Below, piece by piece: positions 17,278 through 25,838 of a DNA stretch of 64,000 nt. The stretch covers positions 2,790,001 to 2,854,000 of the forward strand of contig NZ_CP023691.1 in assembly GCF_008704855.1 (NCBI RefSeq). The letters run 5' to 3'. Under the pieces are notes generated by a model. It made no database searches and was not told where the DNA came from. It saw only the letters and a program-made list of their open reading frames with translations. Source of the stretch: Streptomyces platensis (GTDB lineage: Bacteria > Actinomycetota > Actinomycetes > Streptomycetales > Streptomycetaceae). Position 1 is the first letter of the stretch. Each line of letters starts with the position of its first letter. The position numbers and the translations under genes were made by a program.

Positions 17278-17316
17278 TGACAGTTGACAAAGCATTTCAT
17301 AAGTCGGTAACTGTCA
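17278..17316. promoter_or_regulatory. Inverted-repeat operator between MFS and TetR
   Basis: TGACAGTT (17278-17285) and AACTGTCA (17309-17316) are exact inverted copies 31 bases apart centre to centre (three helical turns). A TTGACA box overlaps the left arm. It is suited to TetR control of both divergent promoters. Confidence 0.5.
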
Positions 17317-17369
17317 CCTCGCTCACAGGTAACCTGAGCAGCGAGAACACCACGGAAAGGCGGCTCAGG

Positions 17370-18023
17370 ATGGCGACCCCGACGCCGCATTCGGCGCCCG
17401 CGGGCCTGCGGGAACGCAAGAAGCAGCGCACCCGCGACGCGCTGATCCGCGCGGCGCTCGAACTGTTCACGGAGCAGGGATACGAGACGACGACGATCGA
17501 CGAGATCGCGGAGGCGGTGGATGTCTCCCAGCGGACGTACTTCCGCTACTTCGCGAACAAGGAGGACGTCGCCTTCGCCGTCCAGGAGATGGTCGAGGCG
17601 CGCTTCCTCGAAGTGCTGGCCGAGCGACCCGCGGCGGAGGCGCCGCTGACCGCCCTGCGCAGCGCCGTGACGGTGGCCTGGGACGACATCGGCGGCGCCA
17701 TCGAGTCGGTGATCCCGGTCGAGCTGTACATGCGCTCGTTCCGGATGATCGAGTCGACGCCCGCCCTGATTGCCGTGCATCTGCGGCGCTCCTCCGAAAT
17801 GGAGGAGCAGATAGCGCGGCTGATCGCCCGGCGCGAGGGACTGGATGTGGACACCGATCCCCGGCCGCGGGTGCTGGTCGCCGCGTTCTGCGGGGTGATG
17901 CGGGTGGCGGGCCAGGTGTGGGGCGAGGGTCAGGAGTGCAGCGTGGCGTCGATCCACGAGCTGACCACGTCGTACCTGGACCACATCGGGCCGGCGATGG
18001 AGGACGACTGGCGCGCGCGCTGA
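17370..18023 (+). CDS. TetR family transcriptional repressor
   Basis: A 217-residue regulator. The N-terminal HTH runs TRDALIRAALELFTEQGYETTTIDEIAEAVDVSQRTYFRYFANKED at about residues 14-60, with the typical YFRYFANKE recognition end. The helical C-terminal ligand domain contains EVLAERPAAEAPLTALRSAV and a final ELTTSYLDHIGPAM. ATG 17370 has GGAAAGG 9 bases upstream. It is divergent from the DHA2 exporter, with an exact inverted repeat between them, the classic local-repressor layout. The ligand is probably an exporter substrate. Confidence 0.92.
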   Translation: MATPTPHSAPAGLRERKKQRTRDALIRAALELFTEQGYETTTIDEIAEAVDVSQRTYFRYFANKEDVAFAVQEMVEARFLEVLAERPAAEAPLTALRSAVTVAWDDIGGAIESVIPVELYMRSFRMIESTPALIAVHLRRSSEMEEQIARLIARREGLDVDTDPRPRVLVAAFCGVMRVAGQVWGEGQECSVASIHELTTSYLDHIGPAMEDDWRAR

Positions 18024-18126
18024 GCGCACCGGCGACGAGCCCGGCGGGCGCACCGGGCCGGGCGGAATCGATGGCTCCGCCGATGACACCTTTCACCACC
18101 CTCCGTGACGAAAAGCCTTCGCTAAG

Positions 18127-18138
18127 CGATCATGATCG
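18127..18138. promoter_or_regulatory. 12-bp perfect palindrome
   Basis: CGATCATGATCG lies in the lower-GC gap upstream of the DUF1023 hydrolase. It is a possible regulator site; nothing else identifies it. Confidence 0.25.
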
Positions 18139-18213
18139 ACACCTCATGAGACCGCCCCTGCACGGCTGAGCACCGGAAATCTATGGATCGTGTCCGTTTT
18201 GGTCGAAATACCC

Positions 18214-18240
18214 ACCGTGAAACGTGATATCACTCACGGT
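18214..18240. promoter_or_regulatory. Nested palindrome upstream of DUF1023 hydrolase
   Basis: Outer arms ACCGTGA and TCACGGT enclose the perfect 10-mer GTGATATCAC. It is centred about 54 bases before the chosen GTG 18281 and overlaps an earlier possible GTG at 18224, which argues that the earlier codon is not the start. Confidence 0.45.
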
Positions 18241-18280
18241 CACAGCGAGCGCCCTCTCACGTCTCCTAGGGTGGCTCGCG

Positions 18281-19495
18281 GTGAATTCCTTCTCGGGCCT
18301 CGGCCCCTCCTCCGGTGTCCTTCAGTCCACGGCCTGGCGTGCCGCCCTCGCTCTGGCGGTGGTCTTCGTCATGCTCGCCATAACGGGCTGGACGGCAGTC
18401 AGAGGCAGCACGGAGGACACCAACCCGTTGGCCACGGCCAGGAACTCCTGGCAGCACGCCACCTTCCTCGGACGCCCGCTGCCCGACCCCCAGGGTCCGC
18501 CGGCCGCGCTCCGGGCCTTCTTCGCCACCCTCAGCCGGGCCGAGAAGCAGCAGCTCTCCGACCGTTATCCGCTGGTCGTGGGCAATATGGGCGGCGCCCC
18601 CGTGAAGCTGCGCTACCGCGCCAACCGGACGGCGATCGACGACGCCCGGCGCGTCGAGAAGCGCCGGATGAACGACCAGCGGCTCACCCCCGTCGGCCGT
18701 CAGGAGGCGGGCCGGCTGATGCACCGCCTCGCCTCGATGATGAGCCCCGGCCGGCAGATCCTGGCCTTCGATCCGGCCGGCGGCGGCCGGGCCGCCGAGG
18801 TCTTCGGCAATCTCCCGGCGGCCCACCGGGTGTCCGTCGTGGTGCCCGGCGTGGACACCAACCTGACGACCTTCGAGCGCACCGCTCGGGCGACCACCGC
18901 CCCGGTCGGCATGGCGCGCGCCCTCTACGGCGCCGAGCGGGAGGCCCGGCCGAGCGCCCGTACGGCCGTGATCGCCTGGGCCGACTTCACCTCGCCCCCC
19001 GGTATCGGCGTCGAGGCCGCCACCGGGAAGCTCGCCGCGGACGGTGCGGTCCGGCTGCGCGCCCTGGTGAACTCGCTGCCCTCGTCCGACACCGTCTCGC
19101 TCTTCTGCCACAGCTACGGCTCCGTGGTGTGCGGGGTCGCGGCCCGGGACCTGCCGTCCAACGTCGGGGACATCGCGGTGGCCGGCAGCCCCGGTATGCG
19201 GGCCGAGAACCGCGCCAGGCTGGGCACCCAGGCCCGGGTCTGGGCGATGCGGGACTCCGACGACTGGATCCAGGACATCCCCAACCTGGAGGTCGGCGGG
19301 CTCGGCCACGGCGCCGACCCGGTCGATCCGTCCTTCGGCTCCCGGATCCTGTCGGCCGACGGCGCCGTCGGGCACGCCGGGTACTTCGCGCCGGGCACCC
19401 GCAGCCTGCGCAACTTCGCGCTGGTCGGGGTCGGCGCGACGGACACCGTCGACTGTGCGTCCGACGACCCGCAGTGCCGCACCGAGCTGGTCTGA
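18281..19495 (+). CDS. DUF1023 alpha/beta hydrolase, membrane-anchored
   Basis: A 404-residue protein with one N-terminal membrane segment (AWRAALALAVVFVMLAITGWTAV). It is followed by a proteinase-like helical stretch and a DUF1023 alpha/beta-hydrolase domain in the C-terminal half. The nucleophile elbow is CHSYGS with Ser278; the usual Gly before His is Cys here. VVVPGVDTNL and AWADFTSPPG are family landmarks. GTG 18281 is preferred over the in-frame GTG 18224 because AGGGTGG lies upstream of it and because 18224 falls inside a palindromic element. A 16-bp-stem terminator follows. The substrate is unknown; DUF1023 proteins are generally secreted or surface esterase-like enzymes. Confidence 0.8.
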   Translation: MNSFSGLGPSSGVLQSTAWRAALALAVVFVMLAITGWTAVRGSTEDTNPLATARNSWQHATFLGRPLPDPQGPPAALRAFFATLSRAEKQQLSDRYPLVVGNMGGAPVKLRYRANRTAIDDARRVEKRRMNDQRLTPVGRQEAGRLMHRLASMMSPGRQILAFDPAGGGRAAEVFGNLPAAHRVSVVVPGVDTNLTTFERTARATTAPVGMARALYGAEREARPSARTAVIAWADFTSPPGIGVEAATGKLAADGAVRLRALVNSLPSSDTVSLFCHSYGSVVCGVAARDLPSNVGDIAVAGSPGMRAENRARLGTQARVWAMRDSDDWIQDIPNLEVGGLGHGADPVDPSFGSRILSADGAVGHAGYFAPGTRSLRNFALVGVGATDTVDCASDDPQCRTELV

Positions 19496-19521
19496 GGGCC
19501 GCGAAGGCACCGTCCGGCGGG

Positions 19522-19564
19522 CCGCGGGTACGGCCCGGCGCCCGGGGACGGGCCGTACCCGCGG
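19522..19564 (+). terminator. Terminator of the DUF1023 gene
   Basis: A 16-bp perfect stem CCGCGGGTACGGCCCG/CGGGCCGTACCCGCGG with an 11-base loop, 27 bases past the stop. Confidence 0.75.
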
Positions 19565-19674
19565 GAACTGCGCCGTACTGCCGTGACGTCCACCGGGACG
19601 GGAGGCAGCGCGGGTGACCGGAGTGATACGCGCCGCTTCGCCGGTGCCCCCCGACGCGTCAGGAAGGGGGACGA

Positions 19675-20586
19675 GTGGGTAACCGCCCGCATACGATGAG
19701 CCGCATGGGTGATGTGCTGGCCGGTTTTCATGCCGTCTGGGAGTTCGACACGGACTCCGTACTCATCCGCTTCGAACGGGGGATCCGCAGGCCGAAGCTG
19801 TTCCAGGCGCTCGGCGAGCGACGTATTCCGTACGAGGCGCTGAGTTCCGTCGAGGTGACCGGGGGCAGACGTGGCACGGTGGTGCTGCACGCCATGCCCC
19901 GGCACGGCGCCGATCCCCTGATGGAAGCGGCGAACGGGCAGCTCAAGGAGGACTCCGACCCCTATCGGCTGGTGCTGCCGGCCGACCGCGAGACGCTGGC
20001 CGAGTACTACGCCGACGAGCTGCGCACCGTGCTCGGCCCCGATGCGAAGGAGCCCGCCGACCGCCATCTGGTGGCCGCGCCGGAGCCCCCGCTGCACTTC
20101 AAGGCGTACGACGGCAAGGCGTCCTTCGACGGGCACGCGGTCGCCTTCCGGTGGTTCTGGACAGGTGCGTCCTCGGCCAAGTGGAAGTGCGGCGACCAGA
20201 CGTTCCCCGTCGGCGAGTTGGCCGGGGTCGAATGGCGGTCGCCGGAGATCCTCAACGGCTATCTGCGCCTGTTGGAGCGCGGGGCCCGCGAGCCGGAAAC
20301 GGGCGAGGCGGACCAGGATCCGGCCGCCGTGGTGTTCGGGCTGGGGTACGGCCCGGTGCACGAGTCGCTGCCGTTCGCGGCCTCGGTGCTCCAGGCCGTA
20401 CGCGCCGCCGAGCAGGTGCAGGAGACACCGGAGGGCGCGCCGGTACGCCACCGGACCGGGGAGACGCGCCGCGATCCCGCGGACATCGCGGACCGGATAC
20501 GGCACCTCGGCGAGCTGCACGGCGCCGGTCTGCTGACCGACGACGAGTTCAGCACGAAGAAGGCCGAACTGCTGGCGGAGCTGTAG
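19675..20586 (+). CDS. DUF4429 domain protein with C-terminal SHOCT module
   Basis: A 303-residue soluble protein. Two DUF4429 (PH-like) repeats are visible: residues ~12-115 (VWEFDTDSVLIRFERG, IPYEALSSVEV) and ~135-235 (GHAVAFRWFWTGASSAKWKCGDQTFPVGELAGVEW). The last ~35 residues form a SHOCT module (IRHLGELHGAGLLTDDEFSTKKAELLAEL), usually an oligomerisation element. GTG 19675 has AGGAAGGGGG 4 bases upstream; ATG 19705 (MGDVLAGFHAVWEF) is a plausible alternative. PH-like domains hint at lipid or protein binding, but no function is established. A nested hairpin follows before the kinase gene. Confidence 0.8.
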   Translation: MGNRPHTMSRMGDVLAGFHAVWEFDTDSVLIRFERGIRRPKLFQALGERRIPYEALSSVEVTGGRRGTVVLHAMPRHGADPLMEAANGQLKEDSDPYRLVLPADRETLAEYYADELRTVLGPDAKEPADRHLVAAPEPPLHFKAYDGKASFDGHAVAFRWFWTGASSAKWKCGDQTFPVGELAGVEWRSPEILNGYLRLLERGAREPETGEADQDPAAVVFGLGYGPVHESLPFAASVLQAVRAAEQVQETPEGAPVRHRTGETRRDPADIADRIRHLGELHGAGLLTDDEFSTKKAELLAEL

Positions 20587-20638
20587 GCATCTCGTCCGGA
20601 TCAGCGCGCGAGCGCGGGCCGTTGACCAGGCACGGACT

Positions 20639-20677
20639 CATACCGTGGTACGGGGCGGAAGTCCGGCCCCTGGTATG
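20639..20677 (+). terminator. Nested hairpin after the DUF4429 gene
   Basis: Outer CATACC/GGTATG and inner GGGGC/GCCCC arms with unequal internal loops. It may be a terminator or a leader structure before the histidine kinase, whose start is 40 bases on. Confidence 0.4.
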
Positions 20678-20716
20678 ACGCCGACGCCGTCGCGCTCCGC
20701 TTAGATGGAGGGCGCG

Positions 20717-22111
20717 ATGACTGTACGAGCTTCCACCCCCGACCGTGGGCCGGCTCCGCGCCCTGGGCGTGAGCCGGCCCGGCAACGGGTGCTGCGCGCC
20801 GCACGGCAGGCGCTGCGCGTCCTGGCCGTGGAGCTCGGCACCCCGACCGAGCCCGGCACCCCGCTGCTGGGCAGCGTCCGGAGTCCCTGGCTGCGCCGCC
20901 TGCCCTATGTGGTCGCGTTCGGGTTCGCGGTGTCCCTGCTGCCGACCAGCATCAATGTCCTCGGCAACGACTACGGCCTGGAGGGCGGGCTGGTCGGTGC
21001 GCTCGCCACCGCGCAGACCGTGCCGTTGCTGCTCGCGGTGACCCGGCCGCTCCAGGCCTGGTGGGTGATCTTCGCGGCGGATGTGCTCGGTGCCGTGGCG
21101 CTGATCGGCGCCGACGGTGTCGCGGGCCGCGCCTGGCCCTGGCCGCCCATGGAGATCGTCGGCTATCTCGCCCTGATGCTGGCGCTGTCCCTGCGCGAGC
21201 GCCGGCGCACCCTGACCGCCGTCTGGCTGACGACCGGTGTGGCGGGCCTGCTCTCCCAGGTGTTCACCCCCGACCGCAGCAACAACACCTGGGTGCTCAT
21301 GTTCGTCCTCACCGGTGTGGTGCTGATGATGGGCGCCACACTGCGCGAACGCGGCGATGCCCAGCGCAAGTTGATCGAGCAGGAGACCATCAGCGAAGCC
21401 GAGCGCGCCCGCCGGACGCTGCTGGAGGAGCGCACCCGGATCGCCCGTGAGCTGCACGATGTCGTCGCCCACCACATGTCGGTGATCACCGTCCAGGCGG
21501 CCAGCGCGCCGTACCGCATCAGCGGGCTGCCCGGGGAGGCCGAGGAGGAGTTCGGGGCGATCGCGGCGACCGCCCGGGAGTCGCTGGCGGAGATGCGCCG
21601 GCTGCTCGGGGTGCTGCGCAGCGAGGAGGCGGAGCAGCAGGGCGGTCCGGAGAAGACCCCGCAGCCCGGGATCGGGATGCTGGCAAAACTGGTCGAGGGG
21701 ACCGTACGGGCGGGTGTGCCGGTCGAGTTGGCGCTGCCGGAGGAGCCGGTGGCGCTCGAACCGGCGGTGGATCTGTCGGCGTACCGCATCGTTCAGGAGG
21801 CGCTGGCCAATGTGGTGCGGCATGCCCCGGGGGCGCCGACCCGGGTGTCGGTGACCGTGGCCGCGGACGGCGCACGGCTGACCGTGCTGATCGTCAACTC
21901 CGCGCCGTCCGCGCCCTCCGCGCCCCTGGAGACCACCGGCACCGGCCATGGCCTCATCGGTATGCGGGAGCGGGTCCGGCTGGTGGACGGTTCGCTCGAC
22001 ACCGGGCCGCTGCCCGACGGCGGCTTCCGGGTCGCCGCCCGGCTCCCCCTCGCCCCGCCGCCTTCCCAGGCGTCTCCCCTCTCCACGACAAAGGATGCCC
22101 ACTCCGTATGA
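20717..22111 (+). CDS. Two-component sensor histidine kinase (NarL/DesK type, HisKA_3)
   Basis: A 464-residue kinase. The N-terminal half has about five to six membrane spans (residues ~60-200) with no large sensor domain, so it probably senses the membrane or a ligand within it. A coiled linker (AQRKLIEQETISEAERARRTLLEERTRIA) leads to the HisKA_3 motif RELHDVVAHHMSVI with phosphoacceptor His247. The HATPase part shows YRIVQEALANVVRHAPGA (N-box) and GTGHGLIGMRERV (G-box). ATG 20717 has GGAGG at 5-6 bases. Its stop overlaps the regulator start (ATGA), so kinase and regulator are one operon. The acyltransferase gene may be part of the same output. Confidence 0.93.
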   Translation: MTVRASTPDRGPAPRPGREPARQRVLRAARQALRVLAVELGTPTEPGTPLLGSVRSPWLRRLPYVVAFGFAVSLLPTSINVLGNDYGLEGGLVGALATAQTVPLLLAVTRPLQAWWVIFAADVLGAVALIGADGVAGRAWPWPPMEIVGYLALMLALSLRERRRTLTAVWLTTGVAGLLSQVFTPDRSNNTWVLMFVLTGVVLMMGATLRERGDAQRKLIEQETISEAERARRTLLEERTRIARELHDVVAHHMSVITVQAASAPYRISGLPGEAEEEFGAIAATARESLAEMRRLLGVLRSEEAEQQGGPEKTPQPGIGMLAKLVEGTVRAGVPVELALPEEPVALEPAVDLSAYRIVQEALANVVRHAPGAPTRVSVTVAADGARLTVLIVNSAPSAPSAPLETTGTGHGLIGMRERVRLVDGSLDTGPLPDGGFRVAARLPLAPPPSQASPLSTTKDAHSV

Positions 22112-22788
22112 CCACGCGCGTGATCATCGTCGACGACCAGGCCATGGTGCGTGCGGGTTTCGCCGCGCTGCTCGCCGCGCAGAGCGACATCGATGTGGTG
22201 GGCGACGCCCCGGACGGGGTGCAGGGCGTGGCCCTGAGCCGCCGGACGCACCCCGATGTGGTGCTGATGGATGTGCGGATGCCGGAGATGGACGGGCTGG
22301 AGGCGGCCCGTCAGCTGCTCGCGCCGCCCGCCGGGGTCACCCACCGTCCGAAGGTGCTGATGCTGACCACGTTCGATGTCGACGACTATGTCTACGAGGC
22401 ACTGCGCGCGGGCGCGTCCGGCTTTCTCCTCAAGGACGCGCCGCCGGCCGATCTGATCTCCGCGGTCCGGGTGGTGGCGGCCGGTGAGGCGCTGCTCGCA
22501 CCGTCCGTGACCCGGCGGCTGATCGCCGATTTCGCCCGCTCGGGACCGGTCGCGCGAAAGGGCCGGCCCGCGCTGCGGCTGAACGGGCTCACCCCGCGCG
22601 AGACGGAGGTCCTGGAGCTGATCGCCCGCGGGCTGTCGAACCTGGAGATCGCCGATGCGCTGATCGTCGCCGAGCAGACCGTGAAGACCCATGTCAGCCG
22701 GGTGCTCGCCAAGTTGGACCTCCGGGACCGCGCACAGGCCGTGATCTTCGCGTATGAGTCGGGGCTGGTCTCGCCCGGGGAGCGGTAG
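22108..22788 (+). CDS. Two-component response regulator, NarL/LuxR type
   Basis: A 226-residue response regulator. The receiver domain has the acidic pair D9/D10, phosphoacceptor D55 in VVLMDVRMPEMDG, a Thr in LMLTTFD and Lys in FLLKDAPP. A LuxR-type HTH lies at about 163-207 (LTPRETEVLELIARGLSNLEIADALIVAEQTVKTH). It begins in a 4-base ATGA overlap with the upstream kinase, a layout that enforces balanced expression. Targets are unknown. The next gene on the strand is a membrane acyltransferase 158 bases on, a natural candidate. Confidence 0.95.
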   Translation: MTTRVIIVDDQAMVRAGFAALLAAQSDIDVVGDAPDGVQGVALSRRTHPDVVLMDVRMPEMDGLEAARQLLAPPAGVTHRPKVLMLTTFDVDDYVYEALRAGASGFLLKDAPPADLISAVRVVAAGEALLAPSVTRRLIADFARSGPVARKGRPALRLNGLTPRETEVLELIARGLSNLEIADALIVAEQTVKTHVSRVLAKLDLRDRAQAVIFAYESGLVSPGER

Positions 22789-22946
22789 CGCCCGCCGTCC
22801 CGCACGTCTCTCCTCCCTGAGGACGAGCGCGGACGGGGCCCCCTACCCCCGTAGCCCCCGGGAGTCGGCTCCGCGGTGTGACGCCGCGTCACCTCCCCTC
22901 TTCCTACGTTTCCCTCCGGACCGTCCACGGGAGAGGGAGACCCACC

Positions 22947-24197
22947 ATGCTCTGGCTGCGCACCACTGCCCGGCGCCGCAGACGCCCGCTCTTCAGGGGC
23001 GCGTCCGCGGTGGCCGTGGCGGACCGTACGCCCGCGGACCGCGACCGAGCGCTGGACGGTCTGCGGGCGCTGGCACTGCTCGCCGTCCCCGTCGGCCACT
23101 GGCTGATCGGCGGCTTCACCCTGGACGGCGGGGGCGCGCTGCACAACGCCAGCCTGCTGACCGCCGTCGGCGGGCTCGCGCCCGCCAGTTGGGTCCTCCA
23201 GATGCTCGGGATCTTCTTCCTGGTGGGCGGGCACGCGTCGGTGCTGTCCTTGCGGCGCGCCGCCGGGCGGGGCGAGTCCACCCGGTCCTGGCTGGGCGGC
23301 CGGCTGGTGCGGCTGGGCCGTCCGGTGCTCGGGGTGACGGCCGTCTGGGCGATGCTGCTGCCCCTCCTGTACGGGCTGGGCGTGCCGGAGGCGACGCTGC
23401 GGACCGGGGCGACGCTGGTGATCCAGCCGCTGTGGTTCGTCGGCGTGTACGCGGTGATCACCGCGCTGACGCCGTGCTGTGTGCGCGCCGCCCGGTGGAT
23501 GGGTGCCTGGGCCGCGGCCCCCCTGGCGGCGTCCGTGGCCGTCGTGGACTTCCTGCGCTACGGGCCGTACGCGGAGGCGATGCCGCCGTGGCTGAGCCTG
23601 CTCAACCTCCTGCCCGGCTGGATGTTCGCCTATCAGCTCGGCGTCTCCTGGGGCGAGCGGCGGCTCGGCCGCCGCGCCGCCTGGTCGCTGCTGCTCGGCG
23701 GCGCCGCGGTGTTCGCCGCGCTGCTGCTCTTCTTCCACTACCCGACGAGCATGGTCGGCGTCCCCGGGCAGCACCGGACGAACTCCCACCCGCCGTCGCT
23801 GCTGGTCCTGGCGCTGGCCGCGGCCCAGTCCGGCGCGGCGGTGCTGCTCCGGGACCGGCTCGCCCGGCTGCTGCGCCGGCCCGCTCTGTGGGCCCCGGTG
23901 GCGCTGGTCAACCTCTCGGCGCTGACGATCCTGTGCTGGCACCAGACGGCGATGCTCTCGCTGGCCGTACCGGCGTCCTTCCTGGGGCAGTTCCCCGGGC
24001 TGACGGCGTCACCCGACGGCCTCGGCTGGCTCCTGGCCCGGTTCGCCTGGCTGCCGGTGTTCGCCGCCGCGCTGCTGCTCATCGGCCGCACGACCCGCCG
24101 TTTCGAGGCGCCCTGGACCGGTGTCACCGGGGCCCGCCGGGCCGCCGCCGCCCTCCTGGCCGCCGGATTCGGAGCGTTCGCACTGGGGCTGGCGTAG
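22947..24197 (+). CDS. Membrane acyltransferase, AT3 (OafA-like) family
   Basis: A 416-residue integral membrane protein with about ten spans. After a very basic N-terminus (RRRRRP) it shows the AT3 opening DRALDGLRALALLAVPVGHWL, with the family His in the first helix. IFFLVGGHASVLSLRR matches the second conserved region. AT3 enzymes move acyl groups to cell-surface sugars or secreted metabolites. ATG 22947 is chosen over upstream in-frame codons because of GGGAGAGGGAGA upstream. It lies downstream of the kinase-regulator pair on the same strand. A 9-bp hairpin terminator separates it from the convergent reductase gene. Confidence 0.85.
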   Translation: MLWLRTTARRRRRPLFRGASAVAVADRTPADRDRALDGLRALALLAVPVGHWLIGGFTLDGGGALHNASLLTAVGGLAPASWVLQMLGIFFLVGGHASVLSLRRAAGRGESTRSWLGGRLVRLGRPVLGVTAVWAMLLPLLYGLGVPEATLRTGATLVIQPLWFVGVYAVITALTPCCVRAARWMGAWAAAPLAASVAVVDFLRYGPYAEAMPPWLSLLNLLPGWMFAYQLGVSWGERRLGRRAAWSLLLGGAAVFAALLLFFHYPTSMVGVPGQHRTNSHPPSLLVLALAAAQSGAAVLLRDRLARLLRRPALWAPVALVNLSALTILCWHQTAMLSLAVPASFLGQFPGLTASPDGLGWLLARFAWLPVFAAALLLIGRTTRRFEAPWTGVTGARRAAAALLAAGFGAFALGLA

Positions 24198-24231
24198 CGC
24201 CCACCCGTTGGGGCGCGCGCCGCACCGCGAA

Positions 24232-24255
24232 GGGCGGGGCGCCGAGGCCCCGCCC
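24232..24255. terminator. Bidirectional terminator between acyltransferase and aldo/keto reductase
   Basis: GGGCGGGGC (24232-24240) pairs perfectly with GCCCCGCCC (24247-24255) over a 6-base loop in a 66-base convergent gap. Confidence 0.65.
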
Positions 24256-24263
24256 CGCCCCCA

Positions 24264-25280
24264 CTACTCCCGTCCCGCCGAAGTGAACGTCATGTCCGCA
24301 TACCGCGCCCCCGCGACCTTCCCGGCGATCGGCTCCAGCTGCGCCAGGTCCTGCTCGGTCAGCCGGATCCGGGTCGCCGCGGTGTTCTCCTCGACCCGGC
24401 TGCGCTTACGGGTGCCGGGGATCGGGACGACGGCCAGCCCGCGGGCCGTGGCCTGCTGCTGAAGCCAGGCCAGCGCGATCTGGCCGGGCGTGGCGCCATG
24501 GGCCTCGGCGATGGCGCGGACCGGCTCCAGCAGCGCGGCGTTGGCGGCGGCGTTGTCGCCGGTGAAGCGGGGCTGCTGACGCCGGAAGTCGTCCGCGGCC
24601 AGCTCCTTGTCGGCCTGCACGAACGCACCGGTCAGAAAGCCCCGGCCGAGCGGTGAGTACGGCACGAGACCGACGCCGAGCTCGGCTGCCGCCGGCACCA
24701 CACCGTTCTCGATGTCCCGGCTGAACAGCGACCACTCGGACTGGACCGCCGTGATCGGGTGCACGGCCTGCGCCGCACGCAGTTCGCCGCCGGTCACCTC
24801 GCTCAGCCCCAGGTACTTCACCTTGCCCTCGGCGACGAGCTCGGCCATGGCACCGACCGACTCCTCCAGCGGGACGTTCACCTCGCGCCGGTGCATGTAG
24901 TACAGGTCGATCTCGTCCACGCCCAGGCGCCGGAGGCTGCCCTCGACGGCCTGGCGGATGTAGGCCCGGTCGTTGCGTATGACGCGCTTGGCCGGGTCGT
25001 CCGGGTCAACGGACAGCGCGAACTTGGTGGCCAGCACGACCTCGTCGCGGTGGGCCCGGATGAACGGGGCGATGAACTTCTCGTTCTCCCCCATGCCGTA
25101 CATGTCGGCGGTGTCGAAGAGCGTCACGCCCAGTTCCAGTGCGCGCTCCAGCGTGGCCCGCGCCTCGTCGGCGTCCGTCGGGCCGTAGGCGAAGCTCATG
25201 CCCATACAGCCGAGACCCTGCACCCCGACCCGCGGTCCGCCGTTGCCCAGCTCGACCGTCTCGATCTTCTCGTTCCCCAT
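24264..25280 (-). CDS. Aldo/keto reductase
   Basis: A 338-residue NADPH-dependent (beta/alpha)8 oxidoreductase. The catalytic tetrad is visible: Asp in LFDTADMYG near 55, Tyr in the same loop (MYGMGENE), Lys in LATKFAL near 84, and His in YYMHR near 131. The C-terminal half has the cofactor segment PIPGTRKRSRVEENTAA. It resembles the yeast Gcy/AKR11-13 type that reduces reactive aldehydes and ketones. It sits 6 bases downstream of a merR gene, so the pair is an operon driven by the MerR-type promoter at 25839-25869; induction by an electrophile is the likely logic. Confidence 0.93.
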   Translation of the reverse strand: MGNEKIETVELGNGGPRVGVQGLGCMGMSFAYGPTDADEARATLERALELGVTLFDTADMYGMGENEKFIAPFIRAHRDEVVLATKFALSVDPDDPAKRVIRNDRAYIRQAVEGSLRRLGVDEIDLYYMHRREVNVPLEESVGAMAELVAEGKVKYLGLSEVTGGELRAAQAVHPITAVQSEWSLFSRDIENGVVPAAAELGVGLVPYSPLGRGFLTGAFVQADKELAADDFRRQQPRFTGDNAAANAALLEPVRAIAEAHGATPGQIALAWLQQQATARGLAVVPIPGTRKRSRVEENTAATRIRLTEQDLAQLEPIAGKVAGARYADMTFTSAGRE

Positions 25281-25286
25281 GGAGCC

Positions 25287-25775
25287 TCAGAACCTCTCGG
25301 ACGCCCGCCGGGCGTCGGCATAGATTTCGATCTTGTAGTCGAGTACGTCCAGCGTGCTCTGGAGCTCGGCGACGCGCTGCCGTACGTCCTCGCGGTGCGC
25401 AGTCAGCAGCTGCTGCCGCTCGGGAAACGTGCGCTCACCGGCCCGCACCAGCTCGGCGTAGCGGACCATGTCGGCGACCGGCATACCGGTCAGCCGCAGC
25501 TTGGCCACCAGGTCCAGCCAGTCCAGATCGCGGTTGCTGAAGCGCCGCTGCCCGGTGTGGGTGCGGTCCACGTGCGGCATCAGGCCGATGCGCTCGTACC
25601 AGCGCAGGGTGTGCGCGCTGAGCCCGGTGTGCTCCGCCACCTCGCTGATCGTGTACTGGTCACGGCCGGTGGGCCGTGGATGCGCGTGCGCGATGCCGCA
25701 GTCGCGTACCGCCGTCGCCAGTCCCCCGGTCGCGGTCGCCTCGCTCACTGCCGGTTCGCTCTGCGTTACCGTCAT
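25287..25775 (-). CDS. MerR family transcriptional regulator
   Basis: A 162-residue regulator. After a ~38-residue N-terminal extension comes the winged HTH: YTISEVAEHTGLSAHTLRWYERIGLMPHVDRTHTGQRRFSNRDLDWL at about 40-88. It is followed by the dimerisation helix HREDVRQRVAELQSTLDVLDYKIEIYADA. There is no metal-binding Cys cluster near the C-terminus, so it is more like the aldehyde/drug-responsive AdhR-type members than metal sensors. It is cotranscribed with the aldo/keto reductase. Its own promoter has the 19-bp spacer diagnostic of MerR activation, with a dyad in the spacer, so autoregulation is expected. Confidence 0.92.
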   Translation of the reverse strand: MTVTQSEPAVSEATATGGLATAVRDCGIAHAHPRPTGRDQYTISEVAEHTGLSAHTLRWYERIGLMPHVDRTHTGQRRFSNRDLDWLDLVAKLRLTGMPVADMVRYAELVRAGERTFPERQQLLTAHREDVRQRVAELQSTLDVLDYKIEIYADARRASERF

Positions 25776-25838
25776 GCCCCGTCTCCCCTACGTCGGACGT
25801 CGCCCGGCGATTTCGCCGGAAGCCTCTCGACGGCTTCA

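Noticed and set aside
18224..18280. Upstream GTG 18224 as start of the DUF1023 hydrolase
   Set aside because: It falls inside a palindromic element and has no ribosome site; GTG 18281 has AGGGTGG upstream.
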